Below, in pieces: positions 26,279-35,252 of a stretch of DNA of 49,395 nucleotides. Both the position numbers and the translations under genes were made by a program. Under the pieces are notes generated by a model, which had not been told where the DNA came from, did no database searches, and saw nothing but the letters and a program-made list of their open reading frames with translations. This DNA comes from Bacteroidales bacterium (lineage in GTDB: Bacteria; Bacteroidota; Bacteroidia; Bacteroidales; P3), in NCBI GenBank assembly GCA_017480525.1, contig JAFVAM010000059.1, positions 1 through 49,395 on the forward strand. The letters run 5' to 3'. How positions within the stretch are numbered: the stretch's first letter is position 1; every line of letters starts with the position of its first letter.

Positions 26279-26788
26279 CTACAAGCTCCGCCCCCAACGG
26301 GCAAAGTCGGTGTCCATAGGCACATAGTGGATAGCGGAACGGTTCTTGATGAACCATTTGGCAGGGACACCCGACACCAGCTGGCGATGTTCCGTGATGA
26401 GCGCCAGCATGCGCTTCTGGTGAGCCACAAAACGCTCGCGATCCACAGCTATGCTCTCTGCCATAGGCACGTATTCCATTGGATCGAAATCGGGGTTGCA
26501 GTCCAAAATCCAGTCGATAAACTCCTCGTTGGCCATCGAATTGTCGAGCAGGCCGGGATAGATGACATTGAACGAACGGCGGAACTCCTCCTTGATGCCG
26601 GCGCGTTGCTTGATGTTTATCCAGATGCGGTCGTATGTACCCTCCAAAATCTTGCGGTGCGCCTCGCCCTCGTCACGAAGTTCCCGCTCTTTGCGGTTGT
26701 AGACCGACGACATCACCATGGCCACTATTCCCACCGGAAGCATGAACAGCGTAAGGAGAACAATGAGAACTATAATGTAACCAATCAT
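26279..26788 (-). CDS. Small single-pass membrane protein of unknown function
   Basis: A 169-residue protein with one N-terminal membrane helix (IIVLIVLLTLFMLPVGIVAMVM), followed by a charged, mostly helical soluble part (YNRKERELRDEGEAHRKILE). The region RFVAHQKRMLALITEHRQLV and the membrane-anchored helical layout recall LemA proteins, but I cannot show homology. It starts at MIGYIIVL, 38 bp after a -7 box, and is coupled to the M23 peptidase gene 3 bp downstream. That suggests a role in localising or controlling the peptidase, which is an inference from context only. Confidence 0.75.
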   Translation of the reverse strand: MIGYIIVLIVLLTLFMLPVGIVAMVMSSVYNRKERELRDEGEAHRKILEGTYDRIWINIKQRAGIKEEFRRSFNVIYPGLLDNSMANEEFIDWILDCNPDFDPMEYVPMAESIAVDRERFVAHQKRMLALITEHRQLVSGVPAKWFIKNRSAIHYVPMDTDFARWGRSL

Positions 26789-26825
26789 AATGTTATATCG
26801 TCGACTATATGGTTTTTTGAAACTG

Positions 26826-26833
26826 CAAAGATA
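26826..26833 (-). promoter_or_regulatory. -7 box of the membrane protein - M23 operon
   Basis: TATCTTTG on the minus strand, 38 bp before the ATG. The 353-bp divergent gap between this operon and the LRR gene holds only the two promoters. Confidence 0.65.
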
Positions 26834-27080
26834 CAGATAAAAAATGAAATGATACAACAAAAAAAAACACCGATGCCATAATCTGGCACCACTAAATATT
26901 ATAGAAAACATAGAACCAATAGTTTACACAGAAAATATTTTTTTACATATCATGACACGCCCCCTCCACCCTGCCCCACCCTAACGGTTTCCCGTTCACA
27001 TCTTCTGAAAAAAAAATCTGTCGGACAAATGGTGACGACTTCTGCACAGAGAAATCCGCTTCGTGCGCTTTACAAAACTT

Positions 27081-27114
27081 TTTGGCGACGGATGGCATTT
27101 TTTTCGTAACTTTG
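27081..27114 (+). promoter_or_regulatory. Promoter of the LRR protein gene
   Basis: TTTG at 27081-27084 and TAACTTTG at 27107-27114, spacer 22 bp. The ATG lies 28 bp downstream. Confidence 0.7.
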
Positions 27115-27141
27115 CAAAAATTTTCCAAAAAGAAAACACCC

Positions 27142-27801
27142 ATGAAGAGAACATGTAAACTTCTGATAACATGTACGGTGACACTGATTTCTCTGCACTG
27201 CACATCAGCTGCGCAGTATGATTTCTGCCAGCACTCGCCCACAGGCCAGATGCTTTACTATCAAATACTTCCGTCGCATGCATCGGCATCTGGCGCAACC
27301 ACCGCCTACGTAAGGGTGTCCCATCCCGAAAAGGAATGGCCGTACTATGCTGACAACAAGCCTGTTGGAGAGTTGGCAATTCCCCATACGGTAGAGAACG
27401 AGGGAATCTCCTATGAGGTGGTGGAAGTGGGAGAGAATGCCTTCTACCGCTGCGATGGGCTGACAGGTGTGCGTATGTCCATCCAGACAATCGGCACCCA
27501 GGCTTTCTGCGGATGCACCGCACTGAAAAACATGGATTTGAAATTTGGACTGGAAACAGTCGGAGAGGGTGCTTTCGCCTACTGTTCCTCGCTGACAACA
27601 CTGATTCTGCCGGAAAGCGTGAAACACATCGGGATCTCGGCCTTCGCCATGTGCGAGGGTCTGCAATCGGTGCACATGACCCTCGGAGCGGAACGCCTAT
27701 GCGACGAACTGACCTTCCTCGGAAGCCCCTTGATGCAGGATCGCAAAAACCGAAAAAAACTTCCGTCCGAGCAGCCGGATTGGGTCTATTGGAGCTTCTG
27801 A
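27142..27801 (+). CDS. BspA-type leucine-rich repeat exported protein
   Basis: A 219-residue protein with a signal peptide ending near CTSAAQ. The body carries LRR_5 (BspA/TpLRR) repeats with the period AFxxCxxLxxVxL: NAFYRCDGLTGVRM, QAFCGCTALKNMDL, GAFAYCSSLTTLIL, SAFAMCEGLQSVHM. Such repeats are surface or periplasmic binding modules. About four repeats is short for the family, and no C-terminal type IX sorting domain is evident, so the protein may stay periplasmic. The start is placed after a promoter. The frame is also open upstream across that promoter, and that part is not used. Confidence 0.88.
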   Translation: MKRTCKLLITCTVTLISLHCTSAAQYDFCQHSPTGQMLYYQILPSHASASGATTAYVRVSHPEKEWPYYADNKPVGELAIPHTVENEGISYEVVEVGENAFYRCDGLTGVRMSIQTIGTQAFCGCTALKNMDLKFGLETVGEGAFAYCSSLTTLILPESVKHIGISAFAMCEGLQSVHMTLGAERLCDELTFLGSPLMQDRKNRKKLPSEQPDWVYWSF

Positions 27802-27921
27802 AAGCTTTGTCAGATTAAAATTATCTCCCTGATAACATGACTATTGCATTTTTTTTTGATTAAAAGCAGCGCTAATTGAAAAAATATTTGTAATATTGCA
27901 ATTTGATTATAGGCCTACAAT

Positions 27922-28935
27922 ATGTTGAAAAAACGCATTAAAAGTGGATTGAAAAGTGCTCTTCTTGGTGTCCTGCTGGCGTTGAGCGCCACTGCCGGGG
28001 CGCAGGATGTGGGCTTCTCACAATTCTATGCCAATCCGCTCTATCTGAACCCAGCCTTTGCAGGCTCAGCCGTGGCGCCGCGCGTCTCGCTGACCTACCG
28101 TGCACAATGGCCCGGACTGGTCAGTGCCTTCACCACGGTCTCCGCCTCCTACGACCAGTACTTCCCTGACCTCCACGGCGGCGTGGGCTTTCTCCTCATG
28201 ACAGACCGCGTCGGCGACCACGGAGCCCTCTCTACCAACATGTTGGGTGCCATGTACTCTTTCCGTTTCCAGGTCGGTCGCGACATCTATGTCAGCGCTG
28301 CCCTGCAGGCAACCATCATGAACACCAACCTGCGCTGGGACGACTATCTGCGCTTCCCCGACCAAATCGACCGTGAAATGGGATTTTCCTACGCCACGGG
28401 AGCCACACCCCCCGACAAGCTGAGCCAGTGGACCCCCGACTTCAACGCCGGTGTGCTGGTGAGCGGTTCAAAATGGTATGCCGGTCTCGCAGCCTCGCAT
28501 CTCACCCAGCCTAACGTGGCTTTCTATTCAGAAGACCCTGTCCCCATGAAGATTACGGTACACGGAGGAGGTCTCATCAACGTGGCCGAAGAAGGGCGTC
28601 GTCAGTCGTCGCTCGGCCTCGGCACCCCCATCATTTCACCCAACCTCGTCTATCAATATCAAGGCGGTTTCCACTACTTCAACTATGGCCTCTACCTCGA
28701 CTGGATGCCATTCCTCGTGGGCGTGTGGTTCCGCCACGGCGTGGAAAACACCGACGCCTTCATCTTCCAGGTGGGTGTGCAGCAGGACCACTTCAAGGTG
28801 GGCTACAGCTACGACGTGACCGTCAGCAAGATTGGTAACAGTACCGCCGGAGCGCACGAGCTGACGGCGGGATTCTTGCTGCCCGTGCCGGAGCAGAAGA
28901 AGAAAGTCAAAGCCATCCGCTGCCCCTCTTTCTGA
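27922..28935 (+). CDS. porP: Type IX secretion system PorP/SprF family outer membrane protein
   Basis: A 337-residue outer-membrane beta-barrel protein of the PorP/SprF family. Members associate with the type IX secretion machinery or with individual secreted proteins. The signal peptide ends at SATAGAQ. The family signature QDVGFSQFYANPLYLNPAFAG follows, then RVSLTYRAQWP and amphipathic strands such as FHYFNYGLYLDWMPFLVGVW. Next downstream (61 bp) is a GldJ-type lipoprotein, another type IX component, so a shared operon is likely. Paralogues are common, so whether this is core PorP or a SprF-like partner cannot be decided here. Confidence 0.9.
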   Translation: MLKKRIKSGLKSALLGVLLALSATAGAQDVGFSQFYANPLYLNPAFAGSAVAPRVSLTYRAQWPGLVSAFTTVSASYDQYFPDLHGGVGFLLMTDRVGDHGALSTNMLGAMYSFRFQVGRDIYVSAALQATIMNTNLRWDDYLRFPDQIDREMGFSYATGATPPDKLSQWTPDFNAGVLVSGSKWYAGLAASHLTQPNVAFYSEDPVPMKITVHGGGLINVAEEGRRQSSLGLGTPIISPNLVYQYQGGFHYFNYGLYLDWMPFLVGVWFRHGVENTDAFIFQVGVQQDHFKVGYSYDVTVSKIGNSTAGAHELTAGFLLPVPEQKKKVKAIRCPSF

Positions 28936-28996
28936 CGCAGGGATGAAACAAAAATAAAGGAAATACGTTAATAAAGAAAATACAAAAAATATAAAC

Positions 28997-30562
28997 ATGA
29001 AGATATTCAGAATTTCAAGCCTGATGTTGGCGACCGTGCTGTTCCTGGCCTCTTGCGGCAACAAAGCCGGCAAGTCGGAGGCCACGGGCTGGAACTACAA
29101 CGACCCCAAGTGGGGCGGCTACGATGTCTCGGACCGCACCAACATGACGCCGGCCCCCGGCCTGGTGTTCATCGAAGGTGGCTCCTTTGTCATGGGCCAT
29201 GTGACGGAAGACACGCGCTACGCGTGGGACAATGTGGCCCACACCGTGACGGTTTCCTCATTCTACATGGACGAGACCGAGGTGAGCAACAAGATGTATG
29301 GCGAGTTCGTCTATTGGATGCGTCGCGCCTATGGCGAGGAATATCCTGAAAAAGTCGCCTTCATCATGCCCGACACCGCTGCCTGGCGAGACAAATTGGC
29401 CTGGCGCGAGAGCTTCGTGGACTACTATTTCCAGAGTCCCAGCTATCACGACTACCCCGTGGTGGGTGTGTCGTGGGAGCAGGCGCAAGCCTACTGCGTG
29501 TGGCGTACCGACCGCGTCAACGAGAAACTCCTTGTTGACATGGGCATCATCGAACTCGACCAAGAAAATCTGGGTACCGGTGCCTTCCAGACCGATGTCT
29601 ATCTGGCCGGCAAATATGAGGGTGAAGTGCGCCACGGCCTGACCGACCTCGACCCCGCCGCCGGTGGCGAGGAGCGTCAGGTGCGCAAGGCCGACGGCAT
29701 CCTCTATCCCTACTACCGCCTGCCGACAGAGGCCGAATGGGAATTCGCCGCCTTGGGCATGATTGGATCCACCTACGACGAGCGCGTCACCGAGCACAAG
29801 ACCTACCCCTGGGCCGGTCAGAGCCTGCGCTCCGCCAACAAGAAATACTACGGACAGTTTCTGGCCAACTTCAAACGCACCCGTGGTGACGCCATGGGCG
29901 TAGCCGGCAACCTCAACGACGGTTGGGACTACACCTGCCCTGTCAAATGGTACTTCCCCAACGACTACGGCCTCTACAACATGGCCGGCAACGTCAGCGA
30001 ATGGTGCTTGGATGTCTATCGTAAGACCGTGGCGCCCGTTGGTTCCGATGACCTCGACCCCTACCGCGGCAACGTCTACATGACCCCCGAACTCGACGAG
30101 GACGGCGAGGTGTTCATCGGCGACGACGGCCTCATGAAATACAAACAGGTGGAATACGAAGGCAACCGCCGCAACTATCGCCAGGCCGACAACATCAACT
30201 ATCTCGACGGTGACCGCGCCTCGGGCATCTCGCGCTGGAGAGACGACGAAAACGCCTCCAACGATGAAGACGAAGAGGGCGAAGCCACCTTCAGCGAGGA
30301 TGACGAAGAGAGCGTCGAAGAGGACAACAACCTCTCCCCCGACGAGATGTGGACCAACGAGATGTACCGCCGCAAAGCCGACAAGGACAAACCCACTGTC
30401 AGCATGGTGAACAACAAGGTCCGCGTGGTGAAAGGCGGCAGCTGGAAAGACCGCGCCTACTACCTGCAGGCAGCCACTCGCCGCTACTACGACCAGGACA
30501 AGTCCACCTCCTGGATTGGATTCCGCTGCGCCATGGACCGTCTTGGATCACGTGTACAATAA
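28997..30562 (+). CDS. gldJ: GldJ-type lipoprotein (PorK/GldK family), type IX secretion
   Basis: A 521-residue lipoprotein (FLASCGNK) with a formylglycine-generating-enzyme/sulfatase-like fold. In Bacteroidota, GldJ and GldK/PorK support gliding and type IX secretion at the periplasmic face of the outer membrane. The start TGWNYNDPKWGGYDV, then PGLVFIEGGSFVMGH, SFYMDETEVSNKMYGEFVYW, VVGVSWEQAQAYC, RLPTEAEWEFAALG, NMAGNVSEWCLDVY and NYRQADNINYLDGD fit GldJ better than GldK. The fold ends VKGGSWKDRAYY and WIGFRCAM. A strongly acidic segment (about residues 414-450) sits before the final motif. A terminator follows 21 bp after the stop codon. The GldJ versus PorK choice is about two to one. Confidence 0.88.
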   Translation: MKIFRISSLMLATVLFLASCGNKAGKSEATGWNYNDPKWGGYDVSDRTNMTPAPGLVFIEGGSFVMGHVTEDTRYAWDNVAHTVTVSSFYMDETEVSNKMYGEFVYWMRRAYGEEYPEKVAFIMPDTAAWRDKLAWRESFVDYYFQSPSYHDYPVVGVSWEQAQAYCVWRTDRVNEKLLVDMGIIELDQENLGTGAFQTDVYLAGKYEGEVRHGLTDLDPAAGGEERQVRKADGILYPYYRLPTEAEWEFAALGMIGSTYDERVTEHKTYPWAGQSLRSANKKYYGQFLANFKRTRGDAMGVAGNLNDGWDYTCPVKWYFPNDYGLYNMAGNVSEWCLDVYRKTVAPVGSDDLDPYRGNVYMTPELDEDGEVFIGDDGLMKYKQVEYEGNRRNYRQADNINYLDGDRASGISRWRDDENASNDEDEEGEATFSEDDEESVEEDNNLSPDEMWTNEMYRRKADKDKPTVSMVNNKVRVVKGGSWKDRAYYLQAATRRYYDQDKSTSWIGFRCAMDRLGSRVQ

Positions 30563-30583
30563 ATGTTTTTTCAAAAAAATCAT

Positions 30584-30622
30584 GGTAGAGGTGCGGCATG
30601 CTGTGCCTCTACCTGTTTTTTT
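30584..30622 (+). terminator. Terminator between gldJ and the OstA-like gene
   Basis: GGTAGAGG / CCTCTACC arms with additional internal pairing are followed by TGTTTTTTT. It ends only 8 bp before the next ATG, so it may be a partial, attenuator-like stop. Confidence 0.8.
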
Positions 30623-30629
30623 CTCTCCG

Positions 30630-32147
30630 ATGGCAAAACTTTCCAAACGACTGATTCTGACGTTTCTGGCACTCTGGAGCTTGACGGCCACCTGTGGGGC
30701 GCAGAAACTGATTGAATACACCTCGGGCATGGGTTCGCGCAACCCCGACAACAGCGACATCTGGATTCTCTACCGTGGCGTCACGGCGCGTCACGAAGGC
30801 ATGACGCTGAAAGCCGATTCCGCCCACTACAACACCCACGAGAACCGTTTCACCGCCTTCGGCGGCGTCACCATCACCATCTCTGACACCACCTTTATCC
30901 TCGGCGACCACCTCTTCTACGACGGCAACACCCGTGTGGCCGACATCTGGGACGACACCGTCGTGCTTGTCGACGGTTCCACGCGCCTGCTGGCCAACCA
31001 CATCACCTACGAACGCAACCGTGCCACCGCCTACTACACCCTCTGGGGCCACGCCACCAGCGCCGACCGCACCCTTGACAGCCGCCAAGGCGAATACAAC
31101 TCCGACCTCAAGGAGTTCTACATCTATGGCAACGTCATCCTTGCCGACTCATCCATGCGCCTCCTCACCGACACACTCATCTACAACACCACCACCGAGG
31201 TGGCCCATTTTGAAAGTCCCACCCACATCTATACCGACTCCACCCACATCTACAGCGAGCTGGGCGACTACAACACCGCCACGCGTTTCGCCGCATCGTT
31301 CCGCCGCTCCTCTGTCGACAACCAGGGACGCACCATCGACAGCGACACCCTCTTCTACGACGAGGGCAAAAGCTACGGCAAAGCCCGCGGCAACGTGAAA
31401 ATCTTCGACCCCGAAAACGACATCACCTGCACAGGCCTCTACGGCGAGTCCAACCGACAGAGCAACTTCTCCTTCGTCACCAAGCAGGCATTGGTGACCT
31501 TCGTCGACAAAGGCGACACCCTCTTCCTCCATGCCGACACCGTCTATGTCGTCACCGACGACAGCAACCACCTCCAATCGGTCCGCGCCAGCCACAAAGT
31601 CAAGGTCTACCGCCGCGATGCCCAGGCCATGTGCGATTCCGCCTACTACAGCGCGCCCGACTCCACGCTGCGCCTCTTCCAAAACCCCGTGCTCTGGTAC
31701 GACCACTACCAATGCACCGCCGACACCATCGAACTCCTTCACGACACCTCCGGAGTGCGCCACGCCTGGCTGCGCTCCTCGTGCTTCGCCCTCCAGCAGG
31801 TCGACCGCGAGAAGTTCAACCAGCTCAAAGGCCGCCAAGGCGAGGTCTTCTTCGCCGACGGCGAACCCCTCTATGCAGACATCAAGGGCAACGCCGAGAT
31901 GGTCTACTACATCACCGAGGACGACAGCACCGGCACACGCCTCGTGGGTGCCAACGTCGGCATGGGTTCCGACATTCGCATCTACTTCGACACCACCCGC
32001 GCACCCTCCCGCGTGGTGACCTACGACAAACCCGACCTCAAGACCTACCCCGTCATGCAGCTGCCCGCCGAATGGCACCGCCTCAAAGACTTCCGCTGGC
32101 TGGCAACGCGTCGTCCGCGCAAACCGCAGGACGTCTTTGTATGGTGA
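30630..32147 (+). CDS. OstA-like (LptA/LptD N-domain) exported protein
   Basis: A 505-residue protein with a signal peptide (LILTFLALWSLTATCGAQ) and repeated OstA-type beta-jelly-roll motifs: LKADSAHYNTHENRFTAFGG, LLANHITYERNRATAYY, LLTDTLIYNTTTEVAHFE, AMCDSAYYSAPDSTLRLF. OstA/LptA domains bridge lipopolysaccharide from inner to outer membrane. This large Bacteroidota form is expected to be periplasmic and to assist LPS transport, although no lptC or lptD gene is present in the window. The ATG at 30630 (MAKLSKRL) is preferred over in-frame codons further upstream because those overlap gldJ and the terminator. Confidence 0.88.
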   Translation: MAKLSKRLILTFLALWSLTATCGAQKLIEYTSGMGSRNPDNSDIWILYRGVTARHEGMTLKADSAHYNTHENRFTAFGGVTITISDTTFILGDHLFYDGNTRVADIWDDTVVLVDGSTRLLANHITYERNRATAYYTLWGHATSADRTLDSRQGEYNSDLKEFYIYGNVILADSSMRLLTDTLIYNTTTEVAHFESPTHIYTDSTHIYSELGDYNTATRFAASFRRSSVDNQGRTIDSDTLFYDEGKSYGKARGNVKIFDPENDITCTGLYGESNRQSNFSFVTKQALVTFVDKGDTLFLHADTVYVVTDDSNHLQSVRASHKVKVYRRDAQAMCDSAYYSAPDSTLRLFQNPVLWYDHYQCTADTIELLHDTSGVRHAWLRSSCFALQQVDREKFNQLKGRQGEVFFADGEPLYADIKGNAEMVYYITEDDSTGTRLVGANVGMGSDIRIYFDTTRAPSRVVTYDKPDLKTYPVMQLPAEWHRLKDFRWLATRRPRKPQDVFVW

Positions 32148-32178
32148 CAAAATGTCAGTCCGACTGACACTGGCAGTC
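32145..32178 (+). promoter_or_regulatory. Overlapping palindromes upstream of grpE-dnaJ
   Basis: Three overlapping inverted repeats: TGACAAAATGTCA (32145-32157), TGTCAGTCCGACTGACA (32153-32169) and a GACTG...CAGTC pair (32162-32178). They lie 43 bp before the grpE ATG, directly after the OstA-like stop. The position and symmetry suggest a heat-shock operator. It is not the CIRCE sequence. Confidence 0.6.
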
Positions 32179-32220
32179 TTTTTGATATATCCATGTCAGT
32201 AATAACAATCAACAACCGCT

Positions 32221-32772
32221 ATGAGCAACAAAGAAAAACATACCGAAAAAGAGAAAGAGACCAAAGAGGAAAAGATTGAACAACAAGAACCTCTGCAGCA
32301 ATCCGAGGCCGATGCCCCCCAGGAATCACCCGAAACCCCGGAAGCTGACAAGGTTCAGGAAATGGGTACCAAACTGGCAGACCTCAACGACAAATACCTC
32401 CGGCTCTACTCCGAATACGAGAACTATCGCAAACGCACCAACCAGGAAAAAGCCGACCTCCTCATCAACGGCAGCCGCGACATGATGAAAGCCATCCTGC
32501 CCGTCATCGACGACTTCGAGCGCGCCCTGGCAGCCACCAGCGACGAGGGTGTTACGCTCATCTACAACAAGATGCTCAAGATTCTCGAACAGAAAGGCCT
32601 CAAAGCCATGGAGGTGAAAGGCGAAAAATTCGACGAGAACCTCCACGAAGCCATCACCCGCATCCCCGCCGCCGAAGAGAGCCAGAAAGGCCTCGTGGTC
32701 GACGTAGTGGAGAAAGGCTACTATCTGAACGACAAAGTATTGCGCTACGCCAAAGTAGTTGTAGCATTCTAA
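32221..32772 (+). CDS. grpE: Nucleotide exchange factor GrpE
   Basis: GrpE releases ADP from DnaK in the Hsp70 cycle. The 183-residue protein has a Glu/Lys-rich disordered N-terminus (about 45 residues), then the dimerising helix ([20 protein letters not shown]), [32 protein letters not shown] and the C-terminal beta domain signature [28 protein letters not shown]. It is followed 19 bp later by dnaJ, the usual pair. dnaK is not in the window. Likely heat-shock regulated through the palindromic site upstream. Confidence 0.96.
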   Translation: MSNKEKHTEKEKETKEEKIEQQEPLQQSEADAPQESPETPEADKVQEMGTKLADLNDKYLRLYSEYENYRKRTNQEKADLLINGSRDMMKAILPVIDDFERALAATSDEGVTLIYNKMLKILEQKGLKAMEVKGEKFDENLHEAITRIPAAEESQKGLVVDVVEKGYYLNDKVLRYAKVVVAF

Positions 32773-32791
32773 AGAAAGGGGAAAAAGCGCT

Positions 32792-33946
32792 ATGGCAAAG
32801 AGAGACTACTATGAAGTGTTGGGTGTGGACAAAAACGCCACCCCCGAAGAGTTGAAGAAAGCCTACCGCAAACTGGCTCTTCAGTACCACCCCGACCGCA
32901 ACCCTGGCGACAAAGAGGCCGAAGAGAAATTCAAGGAGGCTGCCGAAGCCTACGATGTCCTCAGCAATCCCGAGAAGAAAGCCCGCTACGACCAGTTAGG
33001 CATGGCCGGCATGGACGGCGCCTACGGACAAGGAGGCATGAACATGAACGACATCTTCTCCCAGTTCGGCGACCTCTTCGGCGACCTCTTCGGCGGCGGT
33101 GGCTTCCGCACCGGATTCTCCGGCTTCAACGGCGGCGGCCGCGGAGCCCGCCGTGTACTCCGCGGCACCAACCTCCGCATCAAGGTCAAACTCACACTCG
33201 AAGAGATAGACCACGGATGCGAGAAGAAAATCAAGGTGAGCAAATACGTACCCTGCAGGACCTGCAACGGCACGGGCTCCAAGGATGGAAAGACCGAGAC
33301 CTGCCCCCACTGCCACGGCGCAGGCGTCGTCACCGAGACCAAGCGCACCATCCTCGGCATGATGCAGACACAAAGCGCCTGCCCCCACTGCGGCGGCGAA
33401 GGCACCGTGGTCAAGGACAAATGCCACGACTGCCATGGCGACGGCATCGTCAAAAGCGACGAAATCATCACCATCAACATCCCCGCCGGAGTGCAGGACG
33501 GCATGCAGCTGGCCATGCAGGGACAAGGCAACGCCGCGCCGCGCGGCGGCATCGCAGGCGACCTCATCGTCCTCGTCGAGGAACTTCCCCACGACACCTT
33601 CGAGCGTCAGGATGCCAACCTCTACTACAACGCCTTCATCACCTTCTCCGAGGCCGCCCTCGGTGCCTCCGTCGAAATCCCCACCCTCAACGGCAAGGTG
33701 AAAATCAAAATCGACCCCGGCACCCCCTCGGGCCGCGTGGTGCGCCTACGTGGCAAAGGCCTCCCTGTCGTCAACGGCTACGGCCGCGGCGACCTCCTCG
33801 TCTGCCTCAACGTATGGGTTCCCAAGGACCTCACCCGCGAAGAAAAACGCACCCTCGAAGACCTCCAGAAGCACGCCAACTTCCAGCCCAACCCCACCAA
33901 GCAGGAACGAGGCTTCTTCGACAAGATGAAAGAAATGTTCAACTGA
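32792..33946 (+). CDS. dnaJ: Chaperone protein DnaJ (Hsp40)
   Basis: Co-chaperone that stimulates DnaK ATPase and delivers unfolded substrates. The 384-residue type I protein has the J domain with HPD at residues 33-35, then a Gly/Phe-rich linker ([19 protein letters not shown]). Four CxxCxGxG zinc-binding repeats follow ([32 protein letters not shown]), then the C-terminal beta domains and the dimerisation end. All expected elements are present. It forms an operon with grpE and is followed 10 bp later by the DUF2851 gene. Confidence 0.97.
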   Translation: MAKRDYYEVLGVDKNATPEELKKAYRKLALQYHPDRNPGDKEAEEKFKEAAEAYDVLSNPEKKARYDQLGMAGMDGAYGQGGMNMNDIFSQFGDLFGDLFGGGGFRTGFSGFNGGGRGARRVLRGTNLRIKVKLTLEEIDHGCEKKIKVSKYVPCRTCNGTGSKDGKTETCPHCHGAGVVTETKRTILGMMQTQSACPHCGGEGTVVKDKCHDCHGDGIVKSDEIITINIPAGVQDGMQLAMQGQGNAAPRGGIAGDLIVLVEELPHDTFERQDANLYYNAFITFSEAALGASVEIPTLNGKVKIKIDPGTPSGRVVRLRGKGLPVVNGYGRGDLLVCLNVWVPKDLTREEKRTLEDLQKHANFQPNPTKQERGFFDKMKEMFN

Positions 33947-33956
33947 ACATTCCGCG

Positions 33957-35252
33957 ATGACTGAAGCGTTCCTGCACTACATCTGGCAGCACCAGATGGT
34001 GGCCCGCAACCTGTCCACCACCGAGGGGCTGCCTCTCGTTGTCCGCCGCGCGGGCGACCTCAACCGCGACGCAGGTCCCGATTTCTTCAACGCACACATA
34101 GCCATCGACGGTGTCGAGTGGGTGGGCAACATCGAGGTACACCTGCGTTCTTCCGACTGGAACGCCCACCGCCACACCTCCGACCCAGTCTACAACAACG
34201 TCATCCTCCATGTCGTCTACGAACACGACGGCGACATACGCCTGCAGAACGGCACCGTGCCGCCCACCCTCGAGCTGCGCCGTTTCGTCCATCCCGCCCT
34301 CGTGGCCAACTACGACGCCCTCATGCAGCCCCCCGCCGACGACACCGTACCCTGCGCGGCACGTCTGCCACAGGTACCCTCCTTCGTCGTCAGCTCCGCC
34401 CTCGAGCGTCTCGCCGTCGAGCGCATCGAGGAGAAAGCCCTTCTCGTCCGCCGGCTCCTCGACGAGAGCCGCGGCAGCTGGGAGCAGACATGCTACTGGC
34501 TCATGGCCCGCTACTTCGGCGGCAAGGTCAACGCCCTGCCCTTCGAACTCCTCGCCAAAGCCACCGACCAACGCCTCCTGGCCCGATGGAAAGACAACCC
34601 CCGGCGCATCGAAGCCCTCCTCATGGGGCAGGCAGGCCTCCTCGAAGGCTACTTCGAGGACGACTACCCCCGCCTCCTGCAGGCCGACTACGAAGCCCTG
34701 CAGGCCGGCGCAGGCCTCAAACCCATCTCCGGCGACCTCTGGCGCCACTTCCGCCTCCGCCCCTCGGCCTTCCCCACCATACGCATCAGCCAGTTCGCTC
34801 ACCTCGTAGCCTCCTCCTCCAACCTCTTCTCCACACTCCTCGACATCACCGACGCCTCGCGCCTCGTGGCCCTCTTCGACTGCCAGGCCGCCCCCTACTG
34901 GGACAACCACTACCACTTCGACCAGCCCTCTGCCAAAGCCGCCCCCAAGCGCCTCGGCACCATGCAGGCACAGCTCCTGGCCATCAACGCCTGGGTGCCG
35001 CTGCTCTTCGTCTACGGCGAGCTGCGCGGCCAGCAGGCCTGCAAGGAGCAGGCCCTCGCCCTCCTCCAGCAGCTCCCGCCGGAGGACAACGCCGTCCTCC
35101 GCCGCTTCCGCGCCGCCGGCCTCCGTGCCGACAACGCGGCGCAGAGCCAGGCACTCCTCCAGCTCTATGGCCGCTACTGTTCCGGCCGCCGCTGCCTCGC
35201 CTGCCGCCTCGGCCACTCCATTATCAAGCAAATACCCAAAGAAACGATATGA
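33957..35252 (+). CDS. DUF2851 family protein
   Basis: A 431-residue protein of the Bacteroidota-specific DUF2851 family, function unknown. It opens MTEAFLHYIWQHQMVARNLS and contains RRAGDLNRDAGPDFFNAHIA and WVGNIEVHLRSSDWNAHRH, motifs that recall metal-dependent nuclease-like sheets (D..GPDF..A, then GNIEVHLRSSDW), although no activity has been shown that I know of. The C-terminus has a Cys pair region CSGRRCLAC. It lies 10 bp after dnaJ, and its stop overlaps the start of the MurF-Alr gene as ATGA, so it is translationally coupled to a cell-wall gene. Confidence 0.92.
   Translation: MTEAFLHYIWQHQMVARNLSTTEGLPLVVRRAGDLNRDAGPDFFNAHIAIDGVEWVGNIEVHLRSSDWNAHRHTSDPVYNNVILHVVYEHDGDIRLQNGTVPPTLELRRFVHPALVANYDALMQPPADDTVPCAARLPQVPSFVVSSALERLAVERIEEKALLVRRLLDESRGSWEQTCYWLMARYFGGKVNALPFELLAKATDQRLLARWKDNPRRIEALLMGQAGLLEGYFEDDYPRLLQADYEALQAGAGLKPISGDLWRHFRLRPSAFPTIRISQFAHLVASSSNLFSTLLDITDASRLVALFDCQAAPYWDNHYHFDQPSAKAAPKRLGTMQAQLLAINAWVPLLFVYGELRGQQACKEQALALLQQLPPEDNAVLRRFRAAGLRADNAAQSQALLQLYGRYCSGRRCLACRLGHSIIKQIPKETI

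Noticed and set aside
32145..32178. CIRCE element (HrcA site) before grpE
   Set aside because: The CIRCE half-site TTAGCACTC and its 9-bp spacing are absent; the palindromes are built from TGACA/TGTCA.
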